64,000 bases of DNA. Source: Gemmatimonadota bacterium (GTDB taxonomy: Bacteria > Gemmatimonadota > Gemmatimonadetes > Gemmatimonadales > Gemmatimonadaceae). Positions 25,921 to 34,902 of this stretch are shown piece after piece. The notes below the pieces were generated by a model. The model had not been told where the DNA came from and did not search any database. It was given only the letters and a program-made list of their open reading frames with translations. The stretch covers positions 1-64,000 of the forward strand of contig JADKAQ010000001.1 in the NCBI GenBank assembly GCA_016719105.1, written 5' to 3'. Numbering within the stretch: position 1 is the first letter of the stretch; each line of letters opens with the position of its first letter. A program made the translations under genes and the position numbers.

Positions 25921-27372
25921 ATGACTCGCCTTCGCTCCCTCGCCACGCTCGCCCTCGTCTCGCTCGCCGCGTGCGATGGACTGAAAGAGGCCTTCTCTTC
26001 GCATGTAGACGTCGCCGCGCAGGCGGGCTCGCAGGAGCTCTCCGTCCAGACGCTTGCCGACCTGCTCGGCAAGTCGCGCGTCCCCGTGCGCAAGGAAGTC
26101 GCGCAGAGCATCGCCGACGCCTGGGTCAACTACCAGCTCCTCGGCATCGCGGCCGCCAATGGCGACTCGCTTTCCGATCCCAAGCTGATCGACGAGGTCA
26201 TGTGGCCCGTCTACACCTCGGCCAAGACCAACAAGTTCTACAAGCAGGTCTCCGAGAAGTGGACCACCGACACGTCCGACGCGACCGCCTCGGTCGCCTT
26301 CGACAAGGGAGACTTCCTCGCCGCCCGGCACATCCTCTTCCAGCTCGCGCCGGGACAGGAAGGTGACTCGCTCGCCGTCATGAAGAAGGCGCAGGGCGTG
26401 CTCGCCCGTACCACCTCGGCCAACTTCGCCACGCTCGCCAAGGAGTACGGCTCCGACGGCACGAAGGACGTGGGTGGTGACCTCGGCGTCTTCGCCCCCT
26501 CGGCGATGGTCCCCGAGTTCTCCAAGGCCGTCGCCGCCCAGAAGCCGGGCGACATCGGCATGGTCCGCACCCAGTTCGGCTACCACATCATCCGTCGCAG
26601 CACCTACCCCGAGGCCAAGGCCGCCTTCATGGCGGAGTTCGTGAAGCGCCAGCGCTTCGTGGCCGAGAGCACCTTCATCACGGGGCTCGAGAAGGACGGG
26701 AAGATCGACATCAAGGAAGGGTCGGCCAAGGTCGTCAAGGCGATCGCCGCCAACCCCTCGGAGCACGAGAAGGACAACACCGTCATCGCCACGTCGTCGC
26801 TCGGCAACTTCACCGCGGCGCGCGTCACCCGCTGGATCAACGGCTTCCCGAACCCCGACCAGATCCGCGGCCAGATCGCGCAGGCCCCGGACTCGTTGAT
26901 GAAGACGTTCGTCATCAACCTGCTGCGCAACGAGCTGATCCTCGATGCGGCCGAGAAGGCGAAGGTCACGACGGACAGCAGCGAGACCAACGAGATCCGC
27001 TCGTCCTTCCGCGCCCTCATCGGCAACACCTGGGCTGGGCTCGGAATCGGCCCCGAAGCGCTGGCCGACAGCGCCAAGGACAAGGCCGGCAAGGAGCGCC
27101 TCGCGGCCGACCGCGTCGACGCCTACCTCGCCAAGCTCGTGAACGGAGAGGCCCAGTTCGTCGAGGTCCCGTCGCCGCTGGCGCAGGCGCTGCACAAGAA
27201 GTACGACTGGAAGATCAATCAGGCGGCGCTCGACAAGGCCGTGACCGCCGCCCAGCCCATCCGCGCCAAGGCCGATTCGGCGCGCTCCGCGCAGACCCCG
27301 CCCTCGGCGGTGCCGGTCCCGGGCGCGACGCCGCCGGCCCCCCCGCCGGTCGACACGAGCGCCAAGAAGTAG
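25921..27372 (+). CDS. Peptidylprolyl isomerase lipoprotein (PpiC type)
   Basis: 483 residues. ATG at 25921 starts a lipoprotein signal with lipobox LAAC (Cys near residue 19). A parvulin domain sits around residues 130-225 (AARHILFQLAPGQEGD, GGDLGVFAPSAMVPEFSKAV, TQFGYHIIRR). The rest is helical, as in PrsA/SurA chaperones. Ends with a Pro/Ala-rich tail. Probably anchored in the outer or inner membrane and helps fold exported proteins. The SurA-like gene follows. Confidence 0.85.
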   Translation: MTRLRSLATLALVSLAACDGLKEAFSSHVDVAAQAGSQELSVQTLADLLGKSRVPVRKEVAQSIADAWVNYQLLGIAAANGDSLSDPKLIDEVMWPVYTSAKTNKFYKQVSEKWTTDTSDATASVAFDKGDFLAARHILFQLAPGQEGDSLAVMKKAQGVLARTTSANFATLAKEYGSDGTKDVGGDLGVFAPSAMVPEFSKAVAAQKPGDIGMVRTQFGYHIIRRSTYPEAKAAFMAEFVKRQRFVAESTFITGLEKDGKIDIKEGSAKVVKAIAANPSEHEKDNTVIATSSLGNFTAARVTRWINGFPNPDQIRGQIAQAPDSLMKTFVINLLRNELILDAAEKAKVTTDSSETNEIRSSFRALIGNTWAGLGIGPEALADSAKDKAGKERLAADRVDAYLAKLVNGEAQFVEVPSPLAQALHKKYDWKINQAALDKAVTAAQPIRAKADSARSAQTPPSAVPVPGATPPAPPPVDTSAKK

Positions 27373-27397
27373 GCGCTCACCCCCGTTGAGTCTCACG

Positions 27398-27425
27398 CGC
27401 GGGCGATCCTTCGGGGTCGCCCGCG
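27398..27425 (+). terminator. UUCG-tetraloop hairpin terminator
   Basis: A 12-bp stem (27398-27409 with 27414-27425, one G-T pair) closes on C(TTCG)G, an exceptionally stable tetraloop. It lies 25 bases after the PpiC gene stop and upstream of the SurA-like gene. The following sequence has only short T stretches, so termination may be partial. Confidence 0.6.
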
Positions 27426-27462
27426 TTGAACTTCCCGACCCTTCCTCGTGTACCTTGTGGGC

Positions 27463-28842
27463 ATGAAACTCCTCTCCCGGATCGCCCTGGCGACGGTGGC
27501 CCTCGCGGCCTCGGTGCTGTCGTGGCCGACGTCACTCGCCGCACAGGCGCCGATCAACATCCCGGTCGACAAGATCGTCGCGGTCGTGGGGCAGCAGCCC
27601 ATCCTGTGGAGCGACGTGCTCGAGGAGATCTCGCAGCGCCGCGCCGCCGGGTTGCAGGTCCCGGAGGATTCCACCGCGCAGCTGGCCCTTGCCAAGTCCA
27701 TCATCGAGGAGATGATCGACGTCGAGGTCATGGTGCAGCGCGCCAAGGCCGATACGTCGATCACCGTCGAAGACGCCGACCTGACCAACACGGTCGAGCA
27801 GCAGATGAAGCGGCTGCGCGACAACTTCAAGACCGACGGGGAGTTTGCCGCCGCCCTCAAGGGGGGTGGCTTCGGCAACGTCGAGGAATACAAGCGCTGG
27901 CTCACCGATCAGGCCCGGCGCCGCGCGCTGCAGGAGCGCCTTGTCGCCAAGATGAAGCAGGACGGCAAGATGATCTCCGTGGCCGTCTCCGAAGAGGAGA
28001 TCACCGAGGCCTTCGGGCGCGAGCGCGAGCGACTCCCCAAGCGTCCGGCCACCGTCACCTTCCGGCAGATCGTCGTCCCCACCGTTGCGTCCGAGGCGTC
28101 CAAGAAGATCGCCTACGCGAAGGCGGAGTCGATCTACAAGGACCTCACCACCGGCGGAGACTTCGAGAAGATCGCCAAGCGGGTCTCCGAGGATTCGGGG
28201 TCGGCGGTGCAGGGCGGTGACCTGGGGTGGAGCCGTCGTGGGCAGATGGTCCCCGCCTTCGACGAGATGATGTTCCTCCTCCCCCCGGGGCAGATCTCGC
28301 CGATCGTGGAGACGCAGTTCGGCTTCCACATCATCCGCGTCGATCGTGTGCAGCCGGCGGAGCGCAAGGCGCGCCACATCCTCATCAAGCCCAAGTACGA
28401 TTCGGCCGACGTGGCCATCGCGAGCATGCGGGCCGACTCGGTGCTCGCCCTGTGGGAAAAGGGGACGACGTTCGATACGCTCGTCGCGCGCTACCACGAC
28501 ACCGCGTCCGACGAAGCCAAGGGGGTGCTCGAGCCGTTCGAACGCTCGCGCCTCCCCGAGTCGTACCAGAAGGCCTTCGAGGGGAAGAAGAACGGCGACT
28601 TCATCACGCCGTTCCCGGTCGACGACAAGCAGCGCGGCGTCCCCAAGTACGTCATCGCGCAGTTGGTGAACGTCGTCGATGAAGGGGAGTACACCGTGCA
28701 GGACCTGCGGAACCAGATCCGCGACCAGCTGTCGCAGGAAAAGTCCTACCGCCGCCTGCTCGACGGGCTGCGCAAGGACACGTACGTGACCGTCCTGCTC
28801 GACGCCGCAGAAAAGAAGTCGGCCGCCAGCCAGCCGAACTGA
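27463..28842 (+). CDS. SurA-like periplasmic chaperone / peptidylprolyl isomerase
   Basis: 459 residues from ATG 27463, giving a signal peptide ending near SLAAQ; a GTG at 27448 is possible. SurA N-domain (VDKIVAVVGQQPILWSDVLEEI) follows. A full parvulin domain (VTFRQIVVPT ... GGDLGWSRRGQMVPAF, TQFGFHIIRVDRV) comes next, then a second, more divergent one (KARHILIKPKYDSADVA). Role: delivery of outer-membrane barrel proteins, consistent with the many barrels in this window. Confidence 0.9.
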   Translation: MKLLSRIALATVALAASVLSWPTSLAAQAPINIPVDKIVAVVGQQPILWSDVLEEISQRRAAGLQVPEDSTAQLALAKSIIEEMIDVEVMVQRAKADTSITVEDADLTNTVEQQMKRLRDNFKTDGEFAAALKGGGFGNVEEYKRWLTDQARRRALQERLVAKMKQDGKMISVAVSEEEITEAFGRERERLPKRPATVTFRQIVVPTVASEASKKIAYAKAESIYKDLTTGGDFEKIAKRVSEDSGSAVQGGDLGWSRRGQMVPAFDEMMFLLPPGQISPIVETQFGFHIIRVDRVQPAERKARHILIKPKYDSADVAIASMRADSVLALWEKGTTFDTLVARYHDTASDEAKGVLEPFERSRLPESYQKAFEGKKNGDFITPFPVDDKQRGVPKYVIAQLVNVVDEGEYTVQDLRNQIRDQLSQEKSYRRLLDGLRKDTYVTVLLDAAEKKSAASQPN

Positions 28843-28873
28843 CGCCACCCCCCTCTCGGTCCGTCGCCCCGCG

Positions 28874-29800
28874 ATGTCGCGCCCCATTGCCATCACCCTC
28901 GGCGATCCGCGCGGCATTGGCCCCGAGATCGTCGCCAAGGCGTTAGGCGATCCGCGCGTCGCCGCGCTGGGGTCATTCGTCCTCGTGGGGCCGAGCGGGA
29001 CGGGGCTCGAGGTGCGGCACGACGTGGGGCGCTGGCACCCCGGCACGTCGTCGGTAGGCGACGCGGGGCGACTCGCCGGGCTCGCCATCGAGCGCGCCGT
29101 CGCGTTGGCGCTGGCGGGTGAGGTGGGGGGCATCGTGACCGCCCCCATCGACAAGGCGGCGCTCCTGGCCGGGGGCTATGACTACCCCGGCCACACCGAG
29201 ATGCTCGCCGCCCTCACGGGATGCCGGGTAGCGATGATGCTCGCCTCCGACAAGCTGCGTGTCGTTTTGGCCACCACGCACATCGCCTTGCGAGACGTTC
29301 CCGCGGCGGTGACTCGTGAGGCGATCCTGCAGGCGGCGGAGGTCACGCGCGACGGACTGCGGCGCTGGTTCGGCATCGCCGAGCCGCGCATCGCGCTCTG
29401 CGCGATCAACCCGCACGCGGGGGATGGCGGGCGGTTCGGTCGTGAAGACGAGACGATTCTCGCCCCCGTCGCGCGCGAGGCGGGGATCAGCGGTCCGTTC
29501 CCGGCCGACACCGTTTTCGTGCGCGCCATGCGCGGTGCCTTCGACGCGGTCATCGCGCCCTATCACGACGTGGGGATGACCGCGATCAAGGTGGCCTCGT
29601 TCGGGCACGCCGTGAACGTCACCCTCGGCCTCCCCTTTCCGCGCACCTCGCCCGATCATGGCACGGCGCTCGACATCGCGGGGCAGGGGATCGCTGATGC
29701 GGGGAGCATGGTCGAGGCCATCACGCAGTGCGCCGGCATCGTCGCTCGCCTTGCGGCGACTCCGGAGGGCACGCCAGAAGGGGCGGCGGGCGCCGCCTAA
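28874..29800 (+). CDS. pdxA: 4-hydroxythreonine-4-phosphate dehydrogenase
   Basis: NAD-dependent oxidative decarboxylase in the DXP-dependent pyridoxal 5-phosphate pathway. 308 residues, slightly short of the usual 330. Motifs: ITLGDPRGIGPEIVAKAL at the start, metal His in GHTEMLA, APYHDVGMTAIK, and PRTSPDHGTALDIAG. Start at ATG 28874. The TAA stop lies inside a CCTAACG heptamer. Convergent with the CorC-type gene 12 bases away. Confidence 0.94.
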   Translation: MSRPIAITLGDPRGIGPEIVAKALGDPRVAALGSFVLVGPSGTGLEVRHDVGRWHPGTSSVGDAGRLAGLAIERAVALALAGEVGGIVTAPIDKAALLAGGYDYPGHTEMLAALTGCRVAMMLASDKLRVVLATTHIALRDVPAAVTREAILQAAEVTRDGLRRWFGIAEPRIALCAINPHAGDGGRFGREDETILAPVAREAGISGPFPADTVFVRAMRGAFDAVIAPYHDVGMTAIKVASFGHAVNVTLGLPFPRTSPDHGTALDIAGQGIADAGSMVEAITQCAGIVARLAATPEGTPEGAAGAA

Positions 29801-29811
29801 CGCTCGTCCGC

Positions 29812-31125
29812 CTAACGCTTCTCCGCCTGGCGCACGCCGTCGATCGTCATCGCCAGCACCTTGATGCGCCGGCCGTCCATCTCGCGCACGTCGAACGTGG
29901 CGCCCCCCGCCGAGACGCGGTCGCCCACGAGCGGGAGTCGCCCCAGGGCGCCAAAGACGTATCCGCCGATCGTCGTGTAGTCCTCGTCCGAGAGCTCCAG
30001 CCCGTACTGCTCGTTCACCTCGGCGACGTGCGTTTCGCCGGGGAGCGTCGTCTCGCCTGACGACGAGGTCGTGGCGCGCTCCTCGGGCTCGTCGTACTCG
30101 TCGAGGATCTCGCCGACGATCTCCTCGAGCAGGTCTTCCATCGTCACGATGCCGGCCGTCCCGCCGAACTCGTCGAGCACCACCGCCATGTGCTCCTTCC
30201 GGCGCTTGAAGTCGGACAGCACCTCCTCGACCTCGCGCGACCCGGGGACGACGAGGACGTCTCGCATCACGTCGCGCAGGGTGAACGACGGCGTGGGGCG
30301 GCGCAGTGCGCGCAACAGGTCCTTGGCGAGCACCACCCCGATCACGTTGTCCAGCGTCCCTTCGTAGACCGGATAGCGCGAGAAGTTGCTCTCGTCCACC
30401 GCCGTCAGCGCCTCCTCGAGCGTGGCCTCGATCTCCAGCGCCACCACCTCCGTCCGTGGCGTCATCACCTCGCGCGCATTCTTCTCGCTGAACTCGAAGA
30501 CCCCTTCCATCAGCGCCGCGTCCTGCGTGTCGATCGCCCCCCCCTCCTCGCTGTGCTCGATGAGCATCCGCAACTCGTCAGGCGAGTGCACCGTGTCCTC
30601 GGTCACGTCGGCCTTCTGCCCAAACAGGCGCAACACGAGTTCGGCCGACGCGTTGAGGACGAAGGTGAAGGGGGCGGTGAGCCACGCGAATCCCAGCAGG
30701 AGCGGGGCAAGGATGCGCGCGAACTGCTCGGGGTGGTTCAGCGCGGCCGCGCGCGGCGCGAGTTCGCCAAAGACGACGTGCATGAAGGTGGCGCACGTGA
30801 GCGCCACTGCCGCGCCGATGCTCACGCGCACCGATGCCTCCAGCGCGATCGGGAGCGAGGCGAACCAGTGCTCGAAGAACTCGCCCAGCGTCCCCTCGAT
30901 CGCCCACCCCAAGCCGAGCGACGCGAGTGTGATCCCCAACTGGCTCGCCGACAGCACCTTCGCCAGATTGCCGGTGGCCTTGAGCGCGTACGTCGCCAGG
31001 CGATCGCCCGAGCGCACCATCGCCTCGAGCCGCGTCCGGCGCGACCGGACCAGGGCGAACTCCACCGCGACGAAAAAGCCGTTGAGGAGCAGCAGGATGA
31101 CGATGAGCAGGGCGCGATTGGGCAC
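29812..31125 (-). CDS. CNNM/CorC-family transporter-like protein (DUF21, CBS pair, CorC domain)
   Basis: 437 residues from a GTG at 31125. Order: DUF21 membrane domain with four hydrophobic segments (LLIVILLLLNGFFVAVEFALVRSRR opening), two CBS motifs (MTPRTEVVALEIEATLEEAL; MAVVLDEFGGTAGIVTMEDLLEE), and a C-terminal CorC/HlyC transporter-associated domain (YTTIGGYVFGALGRLP). Families of this layout act in magnesium or cobalt export; older names call them hemolysins. The TAG stop falls inside a CGTTAGG heptamer. Divergent from the CDF exporter with only 42 bases between, so control may be shared. Confidence 0.9.
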   Translation of the reverse strand: MPNRALLIVILLLLNGFFVAVEFALVRSRRTRLEAMVRSGDRLATYALKATGNLAKVLSASQLGITLASLGLGWAIEGTLGEFFEHWFASLPIALEASVRVSIGAAVALTCATFMHVVFGELAPRAAALNHPEQFARILAPLLLGFAWLTAPFTFVLNASAELVLRLFGQKADVTEDTVHSPDELRMLIEHSEEGGAIDTQDAALMEGVFEFSEKNAREVMTPRTEVVALEIEATLEEALTAVDESNFSRYPVYEGTLDNVIGVVLAKDLLRALRRPTPSFTLRDVMRDVLVVPGSREVEEVLSDFKRRKEHMAVVLDEFGGTAGIVTMEDLLEEIVGEILDEYDEPEERATTSSSGETTLPGETHVAEVNEQYGLELSDEDYTTIGGYVFGALGRLPLVGDRVSAGGATFDVREMDGRRIKVLAMTIDGVRQAEKR

Positions 31126-31167
31126 GCTGGAACTTACCCGAACGACGGACGCGTCGTCCACCGAAAG

Positions 31168-32169
31168 ATGACGTCGCCGCCGCACGCGCCCACACATTCG
31201 CACGAGCACGGGCAGTCCCACGCCCATGGGCGTGACCACTCACATGGCCACTCGCATGGTCACGGGCATGGGCATGGGCACGCCCACGCGCATCTCCCCC
31301 ATGGCTCCGCCGACCCGGCACTCCAGCGCCGCCTGCGGTGGGCGCTCGCGCTCACCGTCGTCTTTCTCGTCGCCGAAGTCGTTGGGGGCTTCGTCGCCAA
31401 CTCGCTCGCGTTGCTCGCCGATGCCGGGCACATGCTCACCGACGTGGCGGCGCTGGCCCTGTCGCTCTTCGTCGCCTGGTTCTCGCGCCAGCCCGCCGCC
31501 CCGGAAAAGACGTATGGCTATCTGCGATGGGAGATCCTCGCCGCCTTCCTCAACGGCGCGGGGCTCCTCGTCGTCTCGGCGGTCATCATCGTCGAGGCCA
31601 TCGGCCGGCTGCAATCGCCCGAACCGGTGGCGACGGGGCTGATGCTCGGCGTGGCCGTCGGCGGGCTGCTGACCAACGCCGTCTGCGCCTGGATCCTCCA
31701 CCCGCTGCACCAGCACTCGCTCAATGCACGCGGCGCGTATCTCCACGTCCTGGGTGACCTGCTCGGGTCAATCGGCACCGTGGCCGCCGGTCTTCTCATT
31801 CGATTCACCGGATGGGACGCGGCCGACCCGATCGCCTCGATCCTCGTGACGCTGCTCATCGTGCGCTCCTCGTGGCACCTCGTGCGGGAGAGCGTCGACG
31901 TCCTGCTCGAGTCGACACCGTCGCACATCTCGTTAGGGGCGGTGCGCGAGCGGTTGGGCGGCGTGGCCGGCGTGGCCGCGGTGCACGACCTGCACGTCTG
32001 GACGGTGACGTCGGGAATGATCGCGATGAGCGCCCACGCCGTCGTGCCGCGCGACGTCGATCACCAGCGGGTCCTGCGCGACGCGGTGGCCGCGATGCGC
32101 GACTTCGGCATCCACCACTGCACGGTGCAGATCGAGTGCGAGCCGATGTGCGAGAACGGTCACCCCTGA
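31168..32169 (+). CDS. Cation diffusion facilitator (CzcD-type) metal exporter
   Basis: 333 residues. The first 47 residues are almost all His with Gly/Ser/Ala (repeated HGH and HSH units), a likely zinc-binding buffer. Six membrane segments follow with the transport-site motifs NSLALLADAGHMLTDVAAL (helix II, H-x3-D) and ARGAYLHVLGDLLGSIG (helix V, H-x3-D). The C-terminal cytoplasmic domain (VHDLHVWTVTSGMIAMSAH, HHCTVQIE) binds metal and dimerises. Proton-driven Zn/Cd/Co export from the cytoplasm. Start at ATG 31168. Confidence 0.93.
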   Translation: MTSPPHAPTHSHEHGQSHAHGRDHSHGHSHGHGHGHGHAHAHLPHGSADPALQRRLRWALALTVVFLVAEVVGGFVANSLALLADAGHMLTDVAALALSLFVAWFSRQPAAPEKTYGYLRWEILAAFLNGAGLLVVSAVIIVEAIGRLQSPEPVATGLMLGVAVGGLLTNAVCAWILHPLHQHSLNARGAYLHVLGDLLGSIGTVAAGLLIRFTGWDAADPIASILVTLLIVRSSWHLVRESVDVLLESTPSHISLGAVRERLGGVAGVAAVHDLHVWTVTSGMIAMSAHAVVPRDVDHQRVLRDAVAAMRDFGIHHCTVQIECEPMCENGHP

Positions 32170-32370
32170 CCATCCGGGCGACCGTCACCGCCCCGGCGTG
32201 ACGCGGATCACCAACGCCTCCTCGACGGCCCCCCCGTTCACGTTCTGCCCCGCACACGCCGACACTCGCACGTGCCGCCCGAACGCGCGCGGCGCCAGGA
32301 TGGCGGGGCCCGTGACGGCGCACCGCATCGGGCGTCGTGTCCGGTGGAGATAGTCAACACGCGAGCGCCG

Positions 32371-32844
32371 ATGTGGACCATGATCAACGATTTCCGGATC
32401 GAGAAGTCGCGCCTCCCGGTGGTGCTCGTCACTGTCGATGGGCAGCGCGTCTCGGGTGACCTGTTCGTGCAGGCGAGTGCCCGCAACCAGCTGGGGCACG
32501 AGACCGCGCGCGACGTGCTCAACGCACCGGAACCCTACTTCCCGATCGCGACCATGAAGGGACGCACGTTGCTCCTGGCCAAGGACAACGTGCGCGAGCT
32601 GTTCGTCGCCCGGGAGGACGCGGAGCAGGAGGAGTGGGAGTTCGGCACCCCCGCGGAGGTCGACGTGGTCATGCAGGGGGGCTCCCGACACCTCGGCACG
32701 ATCCTCATCCAGCAATCCTCGGGGCGGCAACGCGTCCTCGACTATCTCAACCGACTCGGTGATCGCTTTCTCGCGCTCCACAAGGACGAGGGAATCGTGC
32801 TGTTGAACCGCGCGCGCATCGCGCACGTCTGCCACGAAGCCTGA
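32371..32844 (+). CDS. Hypothetical protein preceding PilT
   Basis: 157 residues from MWTMINDFRIEKSRLP, family not firmly recognised. Two similar halves of short beta strands (VVLVTVDGQRVSGDLFVQ; VDVVMQGGSRHLGTILIQQSSGRQRVLDYLNRLGDRFLALH) suggest a duplicated small beta domain. No signal or membrane segment. Its stop overlaps the PilT-like start (TGATG), so it probably serves the same pilus or motility function. Codons upstream of 32371 look non-coding. Confidence 0.68.
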   Translation: MWTMINDFRIEKSRLPVVLVTVDGQRVSGDLFVQASARNQLGHETARDVLNAPEPYFPIATMKGRTLLLAKDNVRELFVAREDAEQEEWEFGTPAEVDVVMQGGSRHLGTILIQQSSGRQRVLDYLNRLGDRFLALHKDEGIVLLNRARIAHVCHEA

Positions 32845-34421
32845 TGTCCCAGATCCCCCGCCTCCTCGAGGTGCTGTCCAGCACCCGCGCCGACGCCCTC
32901 ACCATCACCGAGGGGGCGCCGATCACGCTCACGCGTCCGGATGGCACCCACCCGATCACGAAGCAGCCACTGACCTCCGCGCACTGGCGCATCCTCGTGG
33001 GCGAGTTGATCGCCCCGACGCCGATCGCGTCGCTCGAGGAGGGAGCGGTGGTGGAGCAGCCGTACCTGTGCGCGGGGCAGGAGTACCGCGTCAAGGCCTG
33101 GCGCGATGGATCGTTAGGGCGGGCCGAGGTGCGCCTGACGTCGGCGCCGCGCCCGTCGGCGGCGCCGGCGCCGGTCGCGGCCGTCCTGGCCACCCCGGCC
33201 GAGCCGTGGCGCGCGCCGGTCGACCGCGAGGCCCATGCGCGCATGGACGAGCTGCTGCGCGAGCAGATGGCGCGCGGCGCCTCGGACTTGCACCTGCGCT
33301 CGGGCGACTATCCGCTCATGCGCGTGCACGGCGACATCGTGCGCCTCACCGACCATCCGCTGGTCGATCCGGACACGTTAGGCGCGATGCTCCACGCCAT
33401 CATGCCCGAGCGCAATCGCCGGGAGTTCCACGAGATCCACGACACCGACCTGGCCTACGAGATCCCGGGGCTCGGGCGCTTCCGCGTCAACGTCTTCTCC
33501 GACCGCCACGGCCCGGCCGCCGTCTGCCGCGCCATCCCGTCCAAGATCATCACGGCCGAGGAGCTGGGGCTGACCGCCGAGGTCCAGGCGCTGACCCGCC
33601 TCACCAAGGGACTCGTCCTCGTCACCGGCCCCACGGGGAGCGGGAAGTCGACGACGCTGTGTGCGCTCGTCGACCTCGTGAACCGCGTCCGGCAGGATCA
33701 CATCGTCACCATCGAGGATCCCATCGAGTTCGTCCACGAGAGCAAGGGGTGCCTCGTGACGCAACGCCAGGTGGGGATGCACACCGGCTCGTTCAAGCAC
33801 GCGCTGCGCGCGGCGCTGCGCGAGGATCCCGATGTGGTGCTCGTGGGCGAGTTGCGCGACCTCGAGACCGTCGGCATCGCCATCGAGACGGCGGAGACGG
33901 GACACCTCGTCTTTGGCACGCTGCATACGACGACGGCGGCCAGCACGATCGATCGCATCATCGACCAGTTCCCCCCGGACCGTCAGGAGCAAATCCGCAC
34001 CATGCTCTCGGAGTCGCTCAAGGGGGTCATTGCGCAGACGCTCTGTCGGAAGATCGGCGGGGGGCGGGTGGCCGCCATGGAGGTCCTGCTGGCGACGCCG
34101 GCGGTGTCGAACCTCATTCGCGAGTCGAAGACGTTCCAGATTCCCAGCGTCATGCAGACGTCGCGGCGCCTCGGGATGATCACGCTCAACGATGCGCTGG
34201 TGGACCTGGTCGACAAGGGACAGGTCGAGCCGAAGGAGGCGTACCTGCGGGCCATCGACAAGGGGGCGTTGGTGACCAACCTCAAGACGCGCGGCTTCGA
34301 CATGTCCTTCATCGAGCCCGAGGCGGGGAGCGCGCCTAACGCGTCGTCACGATCCGACGCGCCGTCCCCGGTGCAGGCCCGGACTCCCGCCGCGCGCACC
34401 GGCTTCGGCCTGCGTCGCTGA
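32844..34421 (+). CDS. PilT-type ATPase with an extra N-terminal domain
   Basis: 525 residues, about 170 more than typical PilT. The C-terminal part is a type IV pilus retraction ATPase: ARGASDLHLRSGDYPLMRVHG (PilT N-domain), GPTGSGKSTTL (Walker A), the Asp box IEDPIEFVH, Walker B DPDVVLVGELRD, the His box TGHLVFGTLHTTTA. The first 130 residues (LLEVLSSTRADALTITEGAPITLTR) look like a diverged, shortened relative of the PilT N-domain, joined by an Ala/Pro linker. Ends in a Ser/Ala/Pro tail. Could power twitching or DNA uptake; it may also be a PilU/PilB-like variant. Confidence 0.85.
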   Translation: MSQIPRLLEVLSSTRADALTITEGAPITLTRPDGTHPITKQPLTSAHWRILVGELIAPTPIASLEEGAVVEQPYLCAGQEYRVKAWRDGSLGRAEVRLTSAPRPSAAPAPVAAVLATPAEPWRAPVDREAHARMDELLREQMARGASDLHLRSGDYPLMRVHGDIVRLTDHPLVDPDTLGAMLHAIMPERNRREFHEIHDTDLAYEIPGLGRFRVNVFSDRHGPAAVCRAIPSKIITAEELGLTAEVQALTRLTKGLVLVTGPTGSGKSTTLCALVDLVNRVRQDHIVTIEDPIEFVHESKGCLVTQRQVGMHTGSFKHALRAALREDPDVVLVGELRDLETVGIAIETAETGHLVFGTLHTTTAASTIDRIIDQFPPDRQEQIRTMLSESLKGVIAQTLCRKIGGGRVAAMEVLLATPAVSNLIRESKTFQIPSVMQTSRRLGMITLNDALVDLVDKGQVEPKEAYLRAIDKGALVTNLKTRGFDMSFIEPEAGSAPNASSRSDAPSPVQARTPAARTGFGLRR

Positions 34422-34521
34422 CCGCGGCGTGGGCGGCCCCGCCGCGCCGCCCCCCGGCCCACTGGGCACTCCCGGCACCCGCGTCACTTCGAATCCGCCC
34501 GGCACCCCCGGGCGACCACCG

Positions 34522-34554
34522 AAACAAACGGCGCGAGGGTCGTCCCTCGCGCCG
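34522..34554 (-). terminator. Rho-independent terminator for the 64-residue protein gene
   Basis: Perfect 11-bp stem 34529-34539 / 34544-34554 with a four-base loop. Read on the minus strand it is followed by TTTGTTT, a short T-run. It may also end PilT transcription from the other side. Confidence 0.65.
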
Positions 34555-34604
34555 CAATCGTAACTCTGGGTGGTGGTGACGCCCCGTCCGGGGCGACGTG
34601 GTCG

Positions 34605-34799
34605 TTACGTCCTGACGTCTTCGCTGGAACCCGCCGCATCGAGGTCATTCCCCTTCGGCAGCTCGCCACGGGGCCGTTCGTACTCTTCACGCTCGCTGTA
34701 ACCGTAGCCGCCGCGGACTTCTCCTCCCCGCATGTAGTCGTGTCCGTAACCGCGTCCGATGGGGTATTCGTCCTTCGCGGGATCCTGCTGCTGGTGCAT
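34605..34799 (-). CDS. Small charged Gly/Tyr-rich protein
   Basis: 64 residues beginning MHQQQDPAKDEYPIGRGYGH. Preceded by a strong ribosome-binding site (GGAGGTG about 5 bases before the ATG) and followed by a terminator, which makes it a convincing gene despite its size. Rich in Gly, Glu, Arg and Tyr with no hydrophobic core, so probably disordered. Divergent from typA. No family recognised. Confidence 0.65.
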   Translation of the reverse strand: MHQQQDPAKDEYPIGRGYGHDYMRGGEVRGGYGYSEREEYERPRGELPKGNDLDAAGSSEDVRT

Positions 34800-34902
34800 G
34801 GCACACCTCCGGCAAGTGACTGGACCCCTACACGGTGCCATGCCCGGTCTTTCTAGGCAAGAGCCTTGAATGCCCATCGGCGCGCGGAGATACTTCAAGG
34901 CT

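Noticed and set aside
32185..32328. Possible end of a minus-strand gene (ACAGQNVNGGAVEEALVI ending in a TGA)
   Set aside because: The 47-residue stretch looks protein-like and may be a relic, but it has no upstream part, no start signal and no family I recognise.
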